This document shows positions 1 to 10,989 of a stretch of 64,000 nt of DNA, piece by piece. Origin of the DNA: Chrysoperla carnea (taxonomy: Eukaryota > Arthropoda > Insecta > Neuroptera > Chrysopidae). The notes beneath the pieces are model-generated. The model made no database searches. It was not told the DNA's origin and was given only the letters and a program-made list of their open reading frames with translations. Positions within the stretch are counted from its first letter, which is position 1; the number at the start of each line of letters is the position of its first letter. The stretch is taken from the NCBI RefSeq assembly GCF_905475395.1, contig NC_058337.1, positions 87,414,368 through 87,478,367 of the forward strand, read 5' to 3'. The position numbers and the translations under genes were made by a program.

Positions 1-354
1 CAGATAGTAAGCATGGATTTAATATTACATTAGTAAATTTTGTTCAATTTTGACTATTGAGCCTTAAAAAAAGACTTGAGTTTCATAATACATTAAAATT
101 TCTAGGGTTGCTAAACGAACTTTAATGAATGAATGATCAAAGAAAATTATGTTTCTTTTATGAAAGTGTAACAATTCTTTTAGAATTATGAAAAATTAAA
201 TTCTTTGGCGGAAAAGAGACTGATCTAAAACTGAAAACAGTGAAAAAAAGTAAAATAAACAACTAAATCTGACCTAAATCACTCACTTGGTTGGCTAAAT
301 AAAAAGTACAAAACCAAAGCACTAAATACTAAAAAAACATAAATTAAAACCTAC
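1..354 (-). other. Intron of the Na+/K+-ATPase beta gene
   Basis: Downstream of the donor at 354. AT-rich, with no second coding exon recognised before the window edge. Confidence 0.5.
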
Positions 355-505
355 CCCAACTTTTAAAAGTCCGACCTAATATTTCATTAGTTTCTGGATT
401 CCACAATCCTTTACGAAATTTCTCCCAATTTGTTGATGTATCAGCCTTTCTCAAATAATCAAATTCGTATACACCATTTTCAGTATGTTTTCCAGGTATC
501 GACAT
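355..505 (-). CDS. Na+/K+-ATPase beta subunit, first coding exon (partial gene)
   Basis: The exon encodes about 50 residues beginning MSIPGKHTENGVYEFDYLRK and ending in WNPETNEILGRTFKSW. The W(N/D)P-T-E-(I/F)-L/C-GRT-x-x-SW block is the cytoplasmic N-terminus of sodium/potassium-transporting ATPase beta subunits (nervana family in flies), just before the single membrane helix. The beta subunit escorts the catalytic alpha subunit to the plasma membrane. Translation probably starts at 505 (AAAAAAATGT); an in-frame ATG upstream gives eight more residues unlike the family. The donor is at 354/353 (G|GTAGGT), phase 1. The membrane segment and cysteine-rich ectodomain must lie beyond the left edge. 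Several paralogues exist in insects, so no gene name is assigned. Confidence 0.8.
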
Positions 506-643
506 TTTTTTTACCAGAATAAATAACAAACAAACAAAAAGTAAAAGTTAAAACTTAATATTCAAAACAAACAAAATTTTATAAAAATGAATTGAAAAAA
601 GAATTCTTTAATCAATTCATGATCAGTCTTGAACGCACACAGG

Positions 644-650
644 TTTTATA
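644..650 (-). promoter_or_regulatory. Candidate TATA box for the ATPase beta gene
   Basis: On the minus strand the sequence reads TATAAAA about 140 bp upstream of the start codon, directly beside a GTGTGCGTTC motif at 631-640. The position fits a core promoter, but TATA-like strings are common in such AT-rich DNA. Confidence 0.3.
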
Positions 651-1207
651 AATAGAAGTGTAGGTAACAATTAATTTAAAACATAGTCTCAGATTCAAAG
701 TGTTTAAACACACAACACGCTCTTCCACGCAACTCTGTGGTTTTTTTTATCACATGAATAAGCTATGTCGATGAGTTCTCATCAAAATCCCTACTACTCT
801 ACACAATTTTTAATCGTGAAACAAAAACGTTTGTTTTTTTTAATATTTTTATCGGATAACCAGTTAAATAGTTTACCAAGGTGAATAATGAATATGAATA
901 CAAAATTGATTTAGTTTATAGAATTATTATTTTGTATTATTGATAGTTATTTTTCAGTTTTTATGTAATGTGATTTTTTTTATTTATTTATTAAAATACG
1001 ATAATAACATCAATAAACATTGATAAATTATTTTTCTTAATAAAAAAAATTATGTATAGCTTATGTACAGGGTTATTCATGCATAATTAATGCAGCTGTA
1101 TAATCGAGTATTTTCCATTCAAAATGTTCACTTTTTAATATAATTTGTCATACGGCTATGTAAACAAAAAAGTTTAAATTATAAACAACTATCATAGAAA
1201 ATATCTG

Positions 1208-1580
1208 TTCGCAAAGTTGTTGCGGCTATTGCAGGACACTGGTTGGGCGGCAGGTATGCTGAACGCTTGGGTTTGGCAGTGTATCACGACTACTGCTGGA
1301 GCTGTCACGGTGGTAAGGAAGAGAAGACAATGTCTCATCTTCTCTGTCACTGCGCAGCTCTTTTCATGAGGAGATGGGCGTACTTGAGCCAGCCTCTCTT
1401 TGACGATCTCTCCGACCTAAAGTCCGTCGACGTCAAAGCACTCCTGCTGTTCTTAAACAGCTTCAAATGGTTAATGGAGTAGTGGCCGGGGATGGGCCAA
1501 CCCTTTTTTCGTTATCACAACGGACCCTATGGTCTAAGTGTGTCCCACTCCAGGACAGCCTAGCCTAACCTAACCATCAT
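1208..1580 (+). mobile_element. 3' end of a Jockey-like LINE (non-LTR retrotransposon), truncated
   Basis: A reading frame from about 1215 to 1482 encodes AIAGHWLGGRYAERLGL, then a C-x2-C and H-LLCHC-A-L pattern (CWSCHGGKEEKTMSHLLCHC), then the usual tail DLKSVDVKALLLFLNSFKW. This is the C-terminal zinc-knuckle region that follows the RNase H domain of Jockey-type LINE ORF2. A GC-richer 3' UTR follows and runs into CCTAGCCTAACCTAACC at about 1558-1576. The reverse transcriptase and endonuclease are missing, as expected for a 5'-truncated insertion. It is much richer in GC than its surroundings. Confidence 0.8.
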
Positions 1581-2215
1581 AGAAACAATGAGCGCATTTG
1601 TCTACATATACTAACGTCATGACTATAAAGCAATTAATCATCATTTTTGAAAAATTTCGTCAAACGTAAAATTTAAATGGCACTTAGTGATTGAATAAAA
1701 ATTGTGTTCTTTTAAGTGGTTTATTAGCACTATAGAATCTAATTGAGGCACTTTTCAAAAAAGGATGAAGTATCCTTTTATGATAGGCAGACAATACCGA
1801 CAAAATTATATGATTTAACATTCCTCTGTAAGACTATAATAGTATACTATTGCTATTTCTAAAAATTGCCTTGTTTCATTATTAATTAGTGAATATTATA
1901 GTGATGAAAAATGCAATTACCTACCATGGCTACCATGAATCACTGGCGACACTAATATAGTAAATTTTGTAAATTTCCAATTTCATGTGAAAGAGGCCGA
2001 TTATAAGGATTTGTTGACCTAAGACTAATTATTAAAAGAAGGCCGAGTGTGCTTTTTGCGAGGAAGTTATTGTAATGAGTTCGATTTTCGAAATTGAAAT
2101 TTTCTACATATCTTTACGTTTCATGGTTAGGACAAGGCATTAACACCAATTTAGAGAACAAGTATGTGTGTATGTGCGTGTACAAGCGTGCGTATGTCTG
2201 TAGACATTTTTGTCA

Positions 2216-2500
2216 TCGTCGATATCGCGCGAACAAAAAATGATATCGACTTCGTTGAGGTGTATGTCGATCGAAGCGTATTAAAGGCAATATCATAACA
2301 TTAGGTCCGAAAAGAATTTCATAACATTAGGTCGAGTCGGCCGAGCTTTTTCTTAAATCTTATCCAAATCGATATTACGCGAACAAAAAATTATATCGAC
2401 TTCGTTAAGGTGTCGAACGAAGCGTATGAACGGCAATATGATCTGAAAAGAATTGCATAACATTCGGATGAGTCGTTTCGAGTCGGTCGAGTTTTTATTT
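2216..2500. repeat. Two-unit tandem repeat, unit about 145 bp, GC-richer than surroundings
   Basis: Unit 1 starts near 2216 (TCGATATCGCGCGAACAAAA) and unit 2 near 2367 (TCGATATTACGCGAACAAAA). Both continue with ATATCGACTTCGTT-AGGTGT, CGAAGCGTAT, a GGCAATAT block, GAAAAGAATT-CATAACATT and finally GAGTCGG(C/T)CGAG. The units differ by small gaps and substitutions. No coding potential is seen. It could be a truncated satellite array or an internal duplication in a transposon. Confidence 0.7.
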
Positions 2501-4200
2501 TTTTAAATTTTTTATATCTTTTTATTATGCTGGGAAGTTATTCGTGTGGACCTCAAGGATCGTACCAGATTCTACCCACACCTTGCTTAAGTTTTAGAAT
2601 AACCGAGGAGGAACAAATGATTTTTGAAAATAAATTTTACTATAATTTATTAATAATTTTTTCATAGCTTTGATTACTGACTTTTTGTGCTATTCAGTGT
2701 AGGTATGATAGATCAAACCAATTAATTAAGAAAAAGATAAGACAATTATGTTTCTAATTATCTTTTTTATCTGTTAATGATAAAAATAAACCTATGTAAA
2801 ATATCATTTTACAAAATAAAACTATCTCAAAAAACTTAGAAATGATTTATTTATTGAAAATAGTATATAATTAGTACATTCATCTTCGAATAAAAAAGAA
2901 GAAATCTTTGTACCAAATTTTTCAAACTCTTATTATTATTTCTTATCATTTTAGATATAACTATAGTTATAATATTAATAATCAGGCTAAAATTAAAAAA
3001 AAAAAGGCTAATATACTACTACCGATCCAATTTCCAAAGTTTTCGTAAATAAAAATGTTGTAGGTTACACTGAAATGAAGCTATTCACGAAGTTTCGTGA
3101 GTGTGTTAGTCATGAAGTCATACCCCCCTCTGTAATGTAGGCTATTAGAGTTTTTGCAAATTATCGTTGTCATGTCCGTAATCGCTATATCACAAAGCCA
3201 TTAGTTTTCCAGATCTCATCGATATCAGGGCCATCTTCTTGCAGTGTATCTTGAAATACTTCCTGTTTAAAATCCTCTTTAATTTAAAAGCTAGAGGTTT
3301 AATTTTCCTAAAATTTTGCTACCTCTATTTTGCTTTCATTGAATTAATTACACAATAACGTTAAGACCATAATCGACATTGTTCAAACTTATATTTTTAT
3401 TAACCCCCCAACCAAATGAAAAGGGTGTTATAAGCTTGAACGCTGTGAGTAAGTGTGTGTCTGTCTGCCGGTCTGTCTGTGGCATCACATTATTTAATTT
3501 TTTTTGTTTCGTTTGGAAGGTAATTCAATGGAGAGTGTTTTTAGCTAGTTTTAAGTGCGAGTTTAGGGTTGACTATTACTTTTCGTTTCTTTGTGTGCTA
3601 ATGATATTCCTTAATCTCAATATAGGTACATTCATAAAAATACGCTTTAGTATATTCCGAAATATTTTCAAAATAACATAAAACACGAAAATGTAGGTAC
3701 TCTTAAAAGAAGAAATAATGCTCTCGTCTTTTCATACTCTATTCCGTTTAGAACCTTTACTTTACTTTTACTTTTAGTATTATTTAAGAAAATTTTCGAA
3801 TCAACTGGTAAAATGCAGTATGAAAATATTACGTTCGTAAAACATTTGGCACATGTTTACGATAGTTATAAATTTTTATTACAGTTAAAGTCGTATATTA
3901 TGTTCTATAGTCGTTAATCGACCCACATAGGCGCCTTTTTTCGTGCTACCCTCTCCACTCTAGTTTTACGTCCTTATTACATACGTTCTTGGCTTGAATA
4001 TTTGCTGGAGCATGGGCGTAGACTTTAACTTAATGGTGTTAAGTCGCACAATCTCCGCGGCAAGTCATGTCGCGTTTGAACCGGCTCAATAAAAATTTCA
4101 CTCAAAGAAAGAATTATAAAACTCTGTCACACATATAAAACACATGTATTGTTTTAAATTTGTTATTGTTTTTAAATTTGCAACCTAAAGTCAGCCATAT
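2501..4200. other. AT-rich intergenic stretch with a repeat-derived patch
   Basis: No gene recognised. Near 3400-3490 an AAAGGGTGTTATAAGCTTGA block followed by a GTCTGTCTG-rich run resembles tails of dispersed insect transposons. The 100-codon open frame there (3379-3681) has no protein-like features. Confidence 0.4.
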
Positions 4201-4202
4201 TT

Positions 4203-4204
4203 AC

Positions 4205-4254
<50 letters not shown>
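4203..4254. repeat. (TA)n microsatellite
   Basis: About 50 bp of uninterrupted TA dinucleotides. Another (TA)n run lies at about 29153-29178. Confidence 0.95.
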
Positions 4255-4255
<1 letters not shown>

Positions 4256-4974
4256 ACTGTCGATAAAGAAATTAGAACAACAACTCACTGTTTAAAATTA
4301 ATTGAATGGACATTTATGACGAAAATAAAAAAGTGGAGAGAAAATTCTTCCTTTGTATAAGTAATTTTTTAGCGGAAATTAGAAGAGGGTGAAGAATTGT
4401 GAGAATACAACACCTGTTTCTAAGGAGAAGTAGGCCTTTCTACGCTTCTAAAAATATAATATCTGTTTTATAATGTTTTAATTTTTCCAATCACTTTATT
4501 TTGGACTCAAGTTATAGACTGCAATATAAACACAAAAACTTATTTTAAAATATATAATATGTTAAAATAAAATATCAGTATAGGTAAATGACCCTATCTC
4601 AAACATACCTCATACTTAATACATAATATACTTTAATAATAATTAAAACTCGAATGCAGCCAAGGTTAAAAAGCAAAAGTTAAAAATTGAAATTACAAAT
4701 TTTGAACTGAGAAACAAACATCCGTTGAGTTACCTACATATAAATCACTAAAAGTGTTTTGTCCACTACTTTTGAATGAAGATTGATTGATTCATTAACG
4801 GAATACATTTAGTAAGAAAAACTCATACAACTTCTGTGTACATATCGGTTACTAATGGTCAATTATTTAAATAAAATCTAAATTTTTTATTAAATACGTA
4901 TTTCGACTACCATGTAGTCATCATCAGTATGAATTATCTAATCGTTATTAGTCTTATCAAGTGTATTCTCTGTA

Positions 4975-5500
4975 GTCTACAAACCCATGCTTAAATTTTT
5001 CAGGTGAAATGACCCACCAGAAATCATGTTAAAAAAGATTCTCCTATATGTAAAAGTAAATTTAAGCACCATTGTGTCAGTTTTGCGGGGTACAGTTGAG
5101 TGTAGATGAGAATATGACTGATTCACCCCTTGGGGCCTCACTTCTGTAACAGCAAATATGTACCGCGTTACTGGATACTAACTTTGCATAAGTATTCGAA
5201 GCGAAAATCAAAAACTTTTTTTCACTTCTGATACCGCAGTTACCGGATTTATTTGCTGGACGACATTTATATAATTTGCTTCGAATACTTATGCAGAGTT
5301 AATATCCAGGAACGCCTTACATATTTGCTGATGTGGGGGTGAGACGCCAAGGCTTGTGACATTCATATTCTCACCTATACTCACCTGTACCGCTCAAAAC
5401 TCACGCCATGGTACTTACTTTTACATAAAGAAGCATCTTTTTCAACATTTTCCCCGAATGAGTCATTTCACCCAAAAAATTTTAGCTTGGACTTATAGTC
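4975..5500. repeat. Long imperfect inverted repeat (foldback element)
   Basis: The left arm (about 4975-5208) and right arm (about 5276-5500) are reverse complements over some 230 bp, with a loop of about 65 bp. Matching blocks include CATAAGTATTCGAAGC on the left against GCTTCGAATACTTATG on the right, CAGCAAATATGTA against TACATATTTGCTG, and GGTGAAATGA against TCATTTCACCC. No open frame of significance. It could be a foldback-type nonautonomous DNA transposon or a duplicated and inverted segment. Confidence 0.75.
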
Positions 5501-6754
5501 TGCATGTTATTGGCAGCTTAATTCTGCGCAAAAGCCCGCAGACCTGTGCAAACTCGATCCTATTAAAGAGATGACCAGCTCGTGAATTACAAGGTGGGCG
5601 TAATCACAAGGTTAACGTAAAGGCCAAAAAACCCGCAAGTCAACCCGTATAACTCTTATAGATATTTATTTTATTTCTCATGGGATTGTTTTTGTATATT
5701 GCAGGGTTATTTTTGTGGGAATATTTTGAACAATGACATTTTGATTCTACTTTTTACTTATAAATTAAGATATTTACATAGGGATAAAATTGCGGGATTA
5801 TTTTTATAAAGACATTTTTACTGTGATATTTGTTCAGTCAACGGCTCTGATTGGTATTACGTATAGTATATGGAAGTACAAATAAGAAAACAAATTTTAT
5901 AGCTTCGTTTAGTTACAATGTTGAGGTACAATCTATCAGTACAATAAGTAAAATGTATGTTTTTGTTAAAAAAATTTTCTTCGATAAAAATTAATTTATA
6001 TCCTCATTTATATTTTATATTTGTTAGAAATCCATACAAGTTGTTGATGATTGCGTAACTTTGATTATTCTGTCTAATGACATTATTTGTATAACTGGTT
6101 TTTCTATGTGATTGATTACACGAGATATTCATTAAAATAGAATAGGTTTATCGTCGCAGAAAATCAATATTGCAATATTATTCATTTTTCATAAATAACA
6201 GGTGTATAAAAAAAAAAAACTTTTGTTAAGATACAGTGTGATCATTTCAAGAAGTATCCACCCTTAATAACTGTTGACCTGATGTCATTATTATTTTGAG
6301 TAAAAACAGGTCGATTATTTGAGAAGAGTGTCGCATAAGTACCATATTAAGCGTATCGAGCTTTTAGCCCAAGAAGGGTTGGGAATTCAACAATACTTTT
6401 CCATACCCATATACCTAGCCAACTAAATCTGTGGAATGTCTAGAATCAGAGGGACAATAGCCTTGACTAGCACCACCCTCCCCGCCCTTGGAGTATAAGA
6501 TTATATACTATAGATTAATCAACTGTTAGTTATTATTTTCACTTATCTTTCAGAAAATTCCGTAAAATATATTTTTTTATGCGTACGTATTGAGTGGGTG
6601 CATACCTATTAAAGTCGGAAACAAGATGTTTTTTTTTTTTTTTTTTATAATTAGTTTGATTATGAAAATGATTTTGTAATATTTTTAGTTACAAAATCGT
6701 ATAATGACGAATGAAGTCACATATATTATGAATATATATACATATATATATATG
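5501..6754. other. Intergenic stretch, no gene seen
   Basis: AT-rich, with homopolymer runs (a T-run near 6629-6646) and a (TA)-rich tract near 6720-6754. No coding exon or RNA gene recognised. Confidence 0.5.
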
Positions 6755-6756
6755 TA

Positions 6757-7121
6757 CAGTGTGGGCCATTTTAATCTATACACCTAAATATCTCGTTTTG
6801 TAGTTGCAACAATAAAAAAATAGTTTAAACAAAAGTTGCAGAGTTTAATAAGAGATGTCATGTCCTGACATCAAATTGGACTAAGTTCTTCGGGTTTCTT
6901 TAAAAGCCAACTTAGATCCTAAACGGTAAGAGATAGAATATATTCTATCTCTTACCGTTTAGGATCTAAATTGGCTATTAAAACAACCCTTAGAACTAGA
7001 TTAAATCTGATGTCAGAACAAGATGTCCCCATCATTTGCAACTTTTTTAAAGTTAGTTTTCTGATTGATTAACTACAAAACGAGACATTTAGTAGTGTAT
7101 AGATTAAAATGGCCCACCATG
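6757..7121. mobile_element. Palindromic MITE, TA-flanked (copy A of the GTGGGCCATTTTAAT family)
   Basis: The ends are inverted copies of each other: CAGTGTGGGCCATTTTAATC at the left and GATTAAAATGGCCCACCATG at the right, each flanked by TA. The inverted symmetry continues inward to the centre, where AAACGGTAAGAGATAGAATA meets its own complement near 6940. No coding capacity. TA target duplications and the end structure suggest a Tc1/mariner-type nonautonomous element. Related copies lie at 27144-27847 and 48415-48458. Confidence 0.85.
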
Positions 7122-7135
7122 TAAATATATATTTA

Positions 7136-7560
7136 CTAGCTTTTTCCCGCGGCTCCGATCCATTTCAATGAATTCATTAAATGATTCATTTAATGAATCA
7201 TTGATTTATTTAAAGAATCATTCATTCATTCTAACCATTCTCATTCCCGTTATATACCACTCGCAATGTAGACAACGCCAACTACAAAGACAAATCCATT
7301 ACATTCAATTCTTCAACCCACTTACCTCTACTTAGCCCGCCTCCCAAACACCAACTTGACTTCGATTCCTTGGACAATATGCCGTTCATCAGACACGGAG
7401 CTCCCAGTGTCTCAAAAGTAAAGTTTTAGTTCAACCGATAAAAAGTAGATTATATCCTTCTCTAAGGCCCAATCTATCTCTATACCAAAATTAATCAAAA
7501 GTGGTTCTGCGAATTGTAGGCGTCTAAACGTAACAAACAGGCAGGCAGGTTACTTTCGTT
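7136..7560 (-). mobile_element. Possible Helitron-like or related repeat remnant, minus orientation
   Basis: Read on the minus strand the segment ends CCGCGGGAAAAAGCTAG followed by T, like the CTRR end of Helitron-type elements. Inside lies the ACTTTTGATTAATTTTGGTA / TAACAAACAGGCAGGCAGG type of sequence common to dispersed insect repeats. The 3' hairpin is weak, so the class is uncertain. A simple ATTCATT-rich run at about 7165-7235 interrupts it. Confidence 0.35.
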
Positions 7561-8753
7561 TTTAAAATATCAATTTAGGACATATGTATGATATATAAAA
7601 TCTCTTATAGTCAGCATTATAGCATTTAAAATTTTTATGAGCATACAGAAATTCATGACGATGATTTTTCATATATATGTATATACTAGTTTGAAACTGG
7701 ATAGAATCGGGTAAAATTAGTTGAATGAAAATAAACCAGACTTAACGTAAACCGTAAACGACAGACGTTAGTAGTTTTATTTATATCTATATCGTCATGT
7801 CGCGATCGTATATGTTTGAAGTCACTAAGAAATATTATATATTACAAATATATGCTAGCACATAAAAATTGTTTATGTTTTAGAAAATTTTTCGTACTTG
7901 TTATATGACTAAATTTTCAATTTAGGAAACTTGTTTCTCTATTTTTGAATATAAAACCATAACAAAATTGATTTTCTATTCAAACAAATAAAGAAAATAG
8001 ATAATGATTCGGGAAATTCGTCGATATTTCGATACCGATGGTCGAGATTTGAATACCAGTCAAAGATATTGTTCTATCTGTCAATTTGATCCAATATTTA
8101 ATCTCGTAACCCCAATAAAGATTGAAATATATATTCAGATATAAATTATTGAGAAAGCATTGAGGGAAATCGAGGAAATTTTAAGTTTTTGGTATTTTTT
8201 TATGATTATTGGAGAGAGTGTCATTATGACTAAGTCAGGTAACGTCGGTCGACCCCAATAGCTCAACTTGATTATGGAGAACCAACAAAGCGATATGTTG
8301 CCTTGTATTGTGGCTTCGATTCCCACTGTCGCAACAAAAATTAATTTAAATAGTTGTGATTTGCTGGTGTAGTGTAACCATAGACATATAGTAATACTAG
8401 ACTGCGCGATTCATATACTTTCTGTGTTTAAAAGTTGTGCTAACTTGTAAAAGAGACAGCCTCTGATCTAAGGTAGAGCTTTCTATAATTTATCTATCTA
8501 TATTCTATAGTATACATAACTATTCCGTAACTTCCTTCGTATCTTTTTCTAATATCGGAACATGTATTTCATTGAATACACACTCTATACAGGCCGTTTT
8601 TGTACCATCTGACATACCAATATCATTAGTATGACAGAATACATGCGTTAACAAATGCATCTAAGTGAGAGGTATTATATATATTCATGAAAACAATATA
8701 AAGAAACAAAATTAAAAAGTATTGTATATTTGACTATTTTATTTACTTAAAAA
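7561..8753. other. Intergenic stretch downstream of NDUFAF6
   Basis: No gene recognised. The 63-codon minus-strand open frame at 8135-8326 lacks protein-like character. A minus-strand AATAAA just below the NDUFAF6 stop (about 8738-8745) is a plausible polyadenylation signal. Confidence 0.5.
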
Positions 8754-10597
8754 TTAATATTTTGAACGTTTTAAATTCCACCACAATATAAATGGTAAAA
8801 TTGGATTAGATTTTCTTAAATTTGCTGAGAATACATCAAAATCATGTTGTCGTAATTGTTTTAGATACAAATCTACTGCAATGCCAGGTAAAAATATTGG
8901 TGTTGCTCCAGGTGGCAAGTTTTCTTTTAATGATCGAGCCTAAAAGAATAATTTTACAAATGATTACAAATAGGGAATATTCATTAAATTTAAATTTGGT
9001 TCAAATATTTTATATATTTGGTTCAAATATGGTTAGTTAATATCTTTTTAATTACTTAAAATTAATTAATAAAAGTACAAATTCAGTGAGGACATTTAAA
9101 AATTTCTAAAACGGAAATTCAAATTTGTATACGGACGTGACATCATAGTACGGGCTTGTCAAATTTGTTGACATACTGTAGATATTAATTACTTACATTT
9201 TATATAGTATTTCATTAAATTGTACTATTCTACGGCTTTTTATTAGAAAACTGAATAATAACGAGTGTAAATTCTGTGTTGTAAATTCATTTTTTTAAAG
9301 TGTAAATTATACAAATGTCACCAATTGACAGATCACGTACTTATACGTCATCAACAGAGAGCGCCAAAAAACTGTGTTTAAATATCTCAAAATTATAATG
9401 TATTTTAAATATTTTTTTATACTTTTTTACAGCATTTTTAAACAGTATTTATATTTTTTATGGTGTAAACTATGAATTAAAAATATATAAAAAATACATG
9501 AATATTCCCTATTGTTGGTATCTGAGTATTTGATTCCAGTGATATTTCTATAATTTTTAATTTTGTAAATTTCGCTTGTTTAAAATCAACCTAAGAATAT
9601 ATTATAATGTCAAATAGCAAAATTAAAAGCGCCTGAGGTTTCCCTATTCATCACGCGTTTTATCAAATTTCTTTACCTTTTCTAAATGTTGATTCGCTTT
9701 AGTTGCAATGTCAAATACAGCATCTTTTAATTGTTTCGATATTCTTTTTCGTAAAATCTGTTCTTCACTTATATTATAATGCATTAATAAATCGCGAGGA
9801 ATAAATATTTGACCTTGCTCAGCTCCATGTTGTATCGACCTTAAATTATTGGCTAAACCTTGAGCTTTCCCTAAATGTGACGCTACATGATCGGCATGAA
9901 TATTTTGAATGTCATTACTCTCTAACAATAAGTAGTATATACTTGATACCCCATTTTCCATATATGTTTCTAAATTTTCCAATGACGAAAATACCGGCGA
10001 AGTTAGTTGATTTCGTCGACTTGTTATTAGTCTTTGAAAATATCTTTTACTTAATTTATGTCGTTGAGTAATCTAAAATATAAATTTTCAATTAAATATG
10101 GAAGAGCAGAAAATTTTCATATTCATTGAAGAAAGTCTATTAAAAAATACTTTTTACTTTACGTAGTTCGTTCATCACAGGATGATTCGGTATTTTCTTA
10201 GTGCCATTTTTATCAAAAAGCGCTGTAATTGCATCATCCCAAAATTGAAATCGCATTAATCCTATTTTTGGCTCTGATACAAGATCTTGGATACGAGCTA
10301 CTTCTATGTTAAATGCTCTAACAGCTAAAGAGCAATTTCTCAATGAATTATCCAGTAACAATGTGCATAAATAATTTTCTTTGTCATAACGTCTAAAAAT
10401 ATATTTTATTTAAAAAAAAAATCATTTTATTTAGCTTTACTTTATCATTACCTTACAGATTCTAAACAATATTCGGCAGAAGTTTGTTTTTCTTTAATTT
10501 TTGGTAAAGTTGAAGTATAAGATCTTACAAAATTGAAATGAAAATTTGAAAGAAATATAATGGTATTCGAATTCAATCGAATAAGAGTTTTAGCCAT
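8754..10597 (-). CDS. NDUFAF6: NADH dehydrogenase (complex I) assembly factor 6
   Basis: Four exons: 10452-10597, 10158-10392, 9677-10072 and 8754-8939; phases agree at every GT-AG junction, giving 320 residues (human about 333). The protein is of the squalene/phytoene synthase fold family but works in mitochondria in assembly of complex I. The first exon (MAKTLIRLNSNTIIF...) looks like a basic mitochondrial targeting peptide, followed by EYCLESVRRYDKENYLCTLL. Diagnostic blocks are AVRAFNIEVARIQDLVSE, IGLMRFQFWDD, HADHVASHLGKAQGLANNLR and IFIPRDLLMHYNISEE. The last exon has LPPGATPIFLPGIAVDLYLK and ends WWNLKRSKY. The open frame runs past the donor at 9676 to a stop at 9644, but splicing to 8939 restores the family's C-terminus. 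A CRE-like site and a GGAACACACCCTA motif lie upstream. Confidence 0.93.
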
Positions 10598-10710
10598 TTT
10601 TCGGTATATTTAATAATTAACTTTGATACTAAATAAACATTTCAGTAATTAATAATCTCTAAAACTTTTAAACGTGTTGGATGTCAGGTTAGTTATTATA
10701 TCATATTACT

Positions 10711-10810
10711 TAGGGTGTGTTCCGTTATATTCACCAGTATATTGGCCAGTGCTGATGACGTCATAAACTGACGCCATACTGGTGAATCGATCCGAAAAAT
10801 ACTGGCCAGT
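10711..10810. promoter_or_regulatory. NDUFAF6 upstream region: CRE palindrome and small inverted repeat
   Basis: About 115-215 bp before the NDUFAF6 start codon lie a GGAACACACCCTA motif (sense strand, 10711-10724), a TGACGTCA palindrome at 10756-10763 identical to the CREB/ATF consensus, and an inverted pair TTCACCAGTAT / ATACTGGTGAA around it. ACTGGCCAGTG-like strings occur twice. Function is inferred from position and consensus only. Confidence 0.35.
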
Positions 10811-10903
10811 GCGTATATATATTCTTAAATATATATTATTATCATAGATAAAATTACTATTACAATATCTTTGATTACACAGGTCTGTAAAAAAAAATTT
10901 TTT

Positions 10904-10949
10904 GGCAGCTGCATGAGATATTTTTACTAAATTATCTCATGCAGCTGCC
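10904..10949. repeat. Perfect 17-bp hairpin
   Basis: GGCAGCTGCATGAGATA at 10904-10920 is followed after 12 bases by its exact complement TATCTCATGCAGCTGCC at 10933-10949, with A/T runs outside. It may be a tiny MITE core or an RNA hairpin. Confidence 0.7.
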
Positions 10950-10989
10950 TTTTTTTCTATCACGTAAGGTTTTTTTGCAAATTCAAACA

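Noticed and set aside
3379-3681. 100-codon open frame on the plus strand
   Set aside because: It begins in a dispersed-repeat patch, is low in complexity and has no domain-like sequence or splice support.
9644-9676. Reading NDUFAF6 straight through to the stop at 9644
   Set aside because: A good donor at 9676 joins in phase to 8939, which encodes the conserved C-terminal part of the family.
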